Below, piece by piece: positions 6,402 through 8,434 of a DNA stretch of 8,434 bases (positions are counted from its first letter, which is position 1; each line of letters opens with the position of its first letter). The position numbers and the translations under genes are program-made. This DNA is from Syntrophobacterales bacterium (GTDB taxonomy: Bacteria; Desulfobacterota; Syntrophobacteria; BM002): contig JAUWKY010000076.1 of the NCBI GenBank assembly GCA_030613915.1, forward strand, positions 1 through 8,434. Reading direction: 5' to 3'. The notes beneath the pieces are model-generated. The model worked only from the letters and a program-made list of their open reading frames with translations, did no database searches and was not told where the DNA came from.

Positions 6402-6517
6402 TTTCGGATTGCGGATTTGTCCTTCGGACTCCCACCCTTCGGGCGGGTTCCCGGTTTCGGATTGCGAATTTAAGAAGGCATGGAGCATAGGTCATAGAGC
6501 ATAGGGTAGAGGGAAAT
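6402..6517 (+). repeat. Degenerate heptamer arrays interrupted by a hairpin element
   Basis: From 6402 the DNA runs in 7-base steps: TTTCGGA (6402-6408), TTGCGGA (6409-6415) and so on to 6429. After the hairpin segment the same unit restarts at 6455 as TTTCGGATTGCGAATTT, matching 6402-6418 at 16 of 17 bases. From 6483 the period continues with a different motif, GAGCATA (6483-6489, 6497-6503) alternating with GGTCATA and GGGTAGA. The 7-base period is incompatible with a coding frame. The gene-free interval 6399-6715 holds this array, the hairpins and further arrays to its right. Confidence 0.65.
6419..6454 (+). repeat. Composite two-hairpin intergenic element, plus-orientation copy
   Basis: GTCCTTCGGAC (6419-6429) folds as a 4-bp stem with loop TTC. 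One base later CCCACCCTTCGGGCGGG (6431-6447) folds with three pairs, an A-C mismatch, three pairs and a TTC loop, then CCGG and TTTC follow. The same layout occurs reversed at 7951-7990. It lies just after the ADP-ribosylglycohydrolase stop and could slow or end transcription, but no T-run follows, so a classical intrinsic terminator is not supported. Confidence 0.6.
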
Positions 6518-6534
6518 ACAGCTGGCAGCCGTTT

Positions 6535-6708
6535 GCACTAGGCACTAGAAACTAAGCACCAAATTATTTAAGAATTCAGGAGTCAGAATCCAGAATCCAA
6601 GAGGCTAAAACATAAAGAGTTTTATTCCATTTTGGCTACTGGCTACTGACTACTGGATTCTGTGGTTCTTTTTCCTGACACCTGACACCTGAACCCTGAC
6701 ATTTGAGG
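6535..6708 (+). repeat. Four further heptamer-periodic arrays upstream of the hydrolase gene
   Basis: Four separate arrays, each of about four or five units, have their own motif but one period of seven: 6535-6562 (GCACTAG twice, then decayed units), 6575-6602 (units like GTCAGAA and TCCAGAA), 6632-6666 (units like CTGGCTA and CTGACTA) and 6674-6708 (CCTGACA at 6674, 6681 and 6695, with CCTGAAC between). The 6575 array is close to a reverse complement of the last two: CAGAATCCAG (6584-6593) and CTGGATTCTG (6653-6662) are an exact inverted pair. No promoter is evident. The last unit runs into the GAGGGT ribosome binding site. Confidence 0.7.
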
Positions 6709-6715
6709 GTCACCT

Positions 6716-7780
6716 ATGAATGAGATGAAAAGCCAGACGGAACCAACTATTCTAGTAGGCAGACATTCTCGCATGATGAGTATTGTCCTCAATCGGCCAC
6801 GTGTGCTGAACAGTCTCAACCTGGAAATGATTCGCTCCATTGATCGCGCACTCGACGAGATAGAGGCCGATCAAAACATGCAGTTTGTCTTACTATCTGG
6901 TGCGGGAGAGAGGGGATTTTGCGCCGGTGGGGATATTAAAGCACTTGCCCAGGCTGTACAGCAAAAGGTCTCCCCAACGGCAGAGCAGATCTTGGAGGAA
7001 GAATACGGTCTGTGCTTGCGGCTCCATCGTTTTCCAAAACCGCTCATTGCCCTCGCTGACGGTATTACCATGGGCGCAGGACTCGGACTGGTCGCTGCTG
7101 CTGACCTGGTGATGGCCACAGAGCGTACCCGCATGGCTATGCCGGAGACGAGAATTGGTTTTTTCCCGGATGTTGGAGCCACAGGGTGGATGTTTGCCAA
7201 GTGTCCAAAGGGTTACCCGGAATATCTTGGTCTTAGCGGATACGAGATGGTCGGGGCAGAGGCTGTACGCGTGGGTTTGGCCAGCCACTTGGTGAAATCG
7301 GAGCGGTTGTCCGAACTCATAACAGTGCTGGAGGGATATGCGGGAACCCTTTCCCAGCTAAGATCTGCAGCGGCAGAGGAATTGCTAACAGGGCTAGTCC
7401 ATTTTTTTGACAGCAATATCCCCACCAAACCCGAGATGGACGAGTGGGTTGCCACCTATTTTGCTGGCAAAAGTTCCATGGTGGAGATTATGGAATCCTT
7501 GCGACAGTGTAGCATTCAAACCCAGCTATGCGACGGGGTCTTCCATCGACTCGCCGAACGTTCTCCCACGGCGGTGGCAGTAAGCTTAAGGCTCCTGCGG
7601 CACAATGAGGGGAGGCAGCTGGAGGAGGTTTTCCAAGCCGATTTCAAGGCAGCCCGTTTCATTCTGGCACACCCTGATTATGTTGAGGGTGTACGAGCGC
7701 GGGTCATAGACAAGGACGACAAGCCGCAATGGCAACCCGAGAGTATTGAGGAAGTAGGGGATCTGGACCTCGAACTGTGA
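6716..7780 (+). CDS. Enoyl-CoA hydratase/isomerase family protein, probable 3-hydroxyisobutyryl-CoA hydrolase
   Basis: The 354-aa product has the crotonase fold in its first 200 residues and the extra C-terminal region typical of 3-hydroxyisobutyryl-CoA hydrolases. GFCAGGDIKAL (68-78) and ITMGAGLGL (117-125) provide the oxyanion hole for the thioester carbonyl. MPETRIGFFPDVGATGWM (142-159) is the diagnostic block, with Glu144 and Asp152 matching the catalytic acids of that subfamily. The C-terminal DYVEGVRARVIDKDDKPQW (321-339) is also characteristic and argues against a plain enoyl-CoA hydratase. The expected reaction is hydrolysis of 3-hydroxyisobutyryl-CoA to the free acid and CoA, a valine catabolism step; another beta-hydroxyacyl-CoA may be the real substrate. 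The ATG start has TTGAGGG 6 nt upstream. It is a solitary gene between repeat-rich stretches, with no valine-pathway partner in view. Confidence 0.85.
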   Translation: MNEMKSQTEPTILVGRHSRMMSIVLNRPRVLNSLNLEMIRSIDRALDEIEADQNMQFVLLSGAGERGFCAGGDIKALAQAVQQKVSPTAEQILEEEYGLCLRLHRFPKPLIALADGITMGAGLGLVAAADLVMATERTRMAMPETRIGFFPDVGATGWMFAKCPKGYPEYLGLSGYEMVGAEAVRVGLASHLVKSERLSELITVLEGYAGTLSQLRSAAAEELLTGLVHFFDSNIPTKPEMDEWVATYFAGKSSMVEIMESLRQCSIQTQLCDGVFHRLAERSPTAVAVSLRLLRHNEGRQLEEVFQADFKAARFILAHPDYVEGVRARVIDKDDKPQWQPESIEEVGDLDLEL

Positions 7781-7816
7781 TGGAGTGGTCCAATCTCCAT
7801 ATTGCAAGTCGCGCCC

Positions 7817-7956
7817 AGAAATCCGAAATCCGAAGTACGAAATCCGAAACAAATTCAAATCACCAAAGCACAAAATCCGAAACGAACAAACTATGAAAGC
7901 GAAATATGAAAAACTTAACGAGGAATTATCGTTTTGAACATTTGATATTTGAAACC
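7817..7956 (+). repeat. Long degenerate heptamer array downstream of the hydrolase gene
   Basis: Units CGAAATC at 7824-7830 and 7838-7844, with AGAAATC, CGAAGTA and CGAAACA in phase, form a clear 7-base period from 7817 to about 7851. It continues in decayed form (CAAATTC, CAAAGCA, CAAAATC steps) to about 7884. A shorter piece at 7936-7956 repeats TGATATT-like units. The first units are the reverse complement of the TTCGGAT motif seen at 6402 and 6455. No gene is supported in 7781-8333; it holds this array, hairpins and the MITE-like element. Confidence 0.65.
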
Positions 7957-7990
7957 GGGGCCCCACCTTCAGGTGGGGAGTCCGAAGGAC
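7951..7990 (-). repeat. Composite two-hairpin intergenic element, minus-orientation copy
   Basis: CCCCACCTTCAGGTGGGG (7961-7978) is a perfect 7-bp stem with a four-base loop, and GTCCGAAGGAC (7980-7990) is the reverse complement of the small hairpin at 6419-6429. GAAACCGG borders it at 7951-7958. Read on the minus strand, the order matches the 6419-6454 copy: small hairpin, one T, larger hairpin, CCGGTTTC. The larger stem differs in sequence between copies but keeps its pairing. Confidence 0.6.
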
Positions 7991-8001
7991 CAATTTCGGA
8001 T

Positions 8002-8262
8002 AACGCCTATGCACTTAACTCCGCAGGATGACTACATGCCCCCTCTCCCCTCAAAAGACTGTGTCGCAATTCGTCATCCCGGCCAAGTCCCGCAAAGCGG
8101 GACGCGAGCCGGGATCCAGAAAGAACCTGATTATATTGAACTTTCACTGGATTCCGGATCTCGTCCGCCTCAGGCGAACTCGTCCGGAATGACGGGTTCG
8201 GCGAATTGTGACATAGTTTCCAAGGGGGAAGGGATTTTTGCGGAGTTAAGTGCATAGGCGTT
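8002..8262. mobile_element. MITE-like non-coding element with 24-bp terminal inverted repeats
   Basis: Positions 8002-8025 are the exact reverse complement of 8239-8262. The element is bordered at once by TTCGGAT on both sides (7995-8001 and 8263-8269), consistent with a 7-bp target duplication. Inside, 8057-8073 pairs with 8202-8218 at 14 of 17 positions. The centre holds two opposed copies of a GTCATCCCGG...CCGGGATCCAG type hairpin repeat (8073-8118 and about 8148-8193). No transposase is encoded, and the open frames across it on both strands look like products of the symmetry. It would need a transposase from elsewhere. Removing it restores a continuous TTCGGATTTG heptamer-type sequence. 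Confidence 0.75.
8087..8103. repeat. Small perfect hairpin GTCCCGCAAAGCGGGAC nested in the MITE-like element
   Basis: This is a 7-bp GC-rich stem with loop AAA. It sits in the loop of the larger GTCATCCCGG...CCGGGATCC hairpin and looks inserted there. A second nested hairpin, TCCGCCTCAGGCGAA, lies at 8164-8178 between two CTCG copies (8160-8163, 8179-8182). Confidence 0.5.
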
Positions 8263-8311
8263 TTCGGATTTGTTTCGTCCGCCTCCGGCGGATCGATATT
8301 CGGATTTGTTT
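8263..8311 (+). repeat. Direct repeat TTCGGATTTGTTT bracketing a small hairpin
   Basis: TTCGGATTTGTTT occurs at 8263-8275 and 8299-8311. Between them TCCGCCTCCGGCGGA (8278-8292) is a perfect 6-bp stem with a TCC loop, bordered by TCG on each side (8275-8277, 8293-8295). The hairpin closely resembles the one nested at 8164-8178. It ends 41 bp before the start codon at 8334 and lacks a following T-run. Confidence 0.55.
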
Positions 8312-8333
8312 TGCTCGATAGATTGGTGACTAT

Positions 8334-8434
8334 ATGACAGAGACGCCTTTTATTCTCGGTATTAACTACTGGTCTCAGAAAACGGCCATGTTCATGTGGC
8401 GGCAGTTCGACAGAAGTTCAATCAAAGAAGATAT
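8334..8434 (+). CDS. N-terminal fragment of a probable glycoside hydrolase (TIM-barrel, mannanase/cellulase-like)
   Basis: An ATG at 8334 opens 33 complete codons to the window edge, beginning MTETPFILGINYWSQKTAMF and continuing with MWRQFD. The pattern FILGxNYWxxxxAMxMWxxFD is typical of the first strand and helix of GH5/GH2-type TIM-barrel glycosidases related to endo-beta-mannanases. No catalytic acid is reached, so the enzyme class is only suggested. Translation signals are modest: GGTGA at 8325-8329 lies 4 nt before the ATG. The gene stands just after the MITE-like element and a small hairpin, so its promoter may lie in repeat-derived DNA. Confidence 0.6.
   Translation, partial: MTETPFILGINYWSQKTAMFMWRQFDRSSIKED

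Noticed and set aside
6419..6459. Intrinsic terminator after the ADP-ribosylglycohydrolase gene
   Set aside because: The hairpins are strong but no run of T follows; the same element occurs elsewhere in the other orientation, so it is better described as a repeat.
6402..6708. CRISPR array in the repeat-rich gap
   Set aside because: Units are seven bases and directly tandem with no spacers of constant length, and no cas gene is present.
7949..8257. Overlapping open frames on both strands across the 8002-8262 region
   Set aside because: They coincide with the inverted-repeat element, lack homology I can recognise and ribosome binding sites, and share mirrored peptide ends caused by the symmetry.

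Overview
The window looks like chromosomal DNA from an environmental, probably Gram-negative bacterium. The mix of GAF sensors, a solitary receiver, a 3-hydroxyisobutyryl-CoA hydrolase-like protein and intergenic DNA built from heptamer-periodic tracts suggests Desulfobacterota (Deltaproteobacteria) or a similar uncultured lineage. No rRNA, tRNA or marker gene fixes this, so the assignment is weak. Coding DNA is balanced in base composition; the gene-free stretch at 103-479 is clearly more AT-rich.

Left region (1-4497): a truncated minus-strand gene (1-102) with a near-consensus sigma70 promoter diverges from a three-gene plus-strand cluster. The stretch between them and the start of the first plus gene carry about nine copies of a 10-bp motif, TACTGTCTAA, in both orientations (228-558). 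Gene 1 (537-2045) encodes a MerR-type HTH joined to an MmyB-like/PAS-like sensor region and a degenerate class III nucleotidyl cyclase-like domain. Gene 2 (2073-4043) encodes a two-helix membrane anchor, a HAMP-like coiled coil and three GAF domains, with no output domain. Gene 3 (4057-4497) encodes a receiver whose phospho-acceptor Asp is Asn and whose conserved Lys is Glu. Together they look like a ligand-sensing, probably phosphorylation-independent module in which the MerR protein likely controls its own promoter and the divergent gene. This is the best candidate for an undescribed system here.

Middle region (4492-6398): an HD-domain metal-dependent phosphohydrolase on the minus strand overlaps the pseudo-receiver gene tail to tail by 6 bp. 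It diverges from an ADP-ribosylglycohydrolase (DraG/ARH family) across 191 bp.

Right region (6399-8434): an enoyl-CoA hydratase/3-hydroxyisobutyryl-CoA hydrolase family gene (6716-7780) lies between two gene-poor stretches full of small repeats. These are arrays of degenerate tandem heptamers, a composite two-hairpin element present once on each side of the gene in opposite orientation, several small GC-rich hairpins, and a 261-bp MITE-like element (8002-8262) with perfect 24-bp terminal inverted repeats and abutting 7-bp direct repeats. The window ends in the first 33 codons of a probable glycoside hydrolase.
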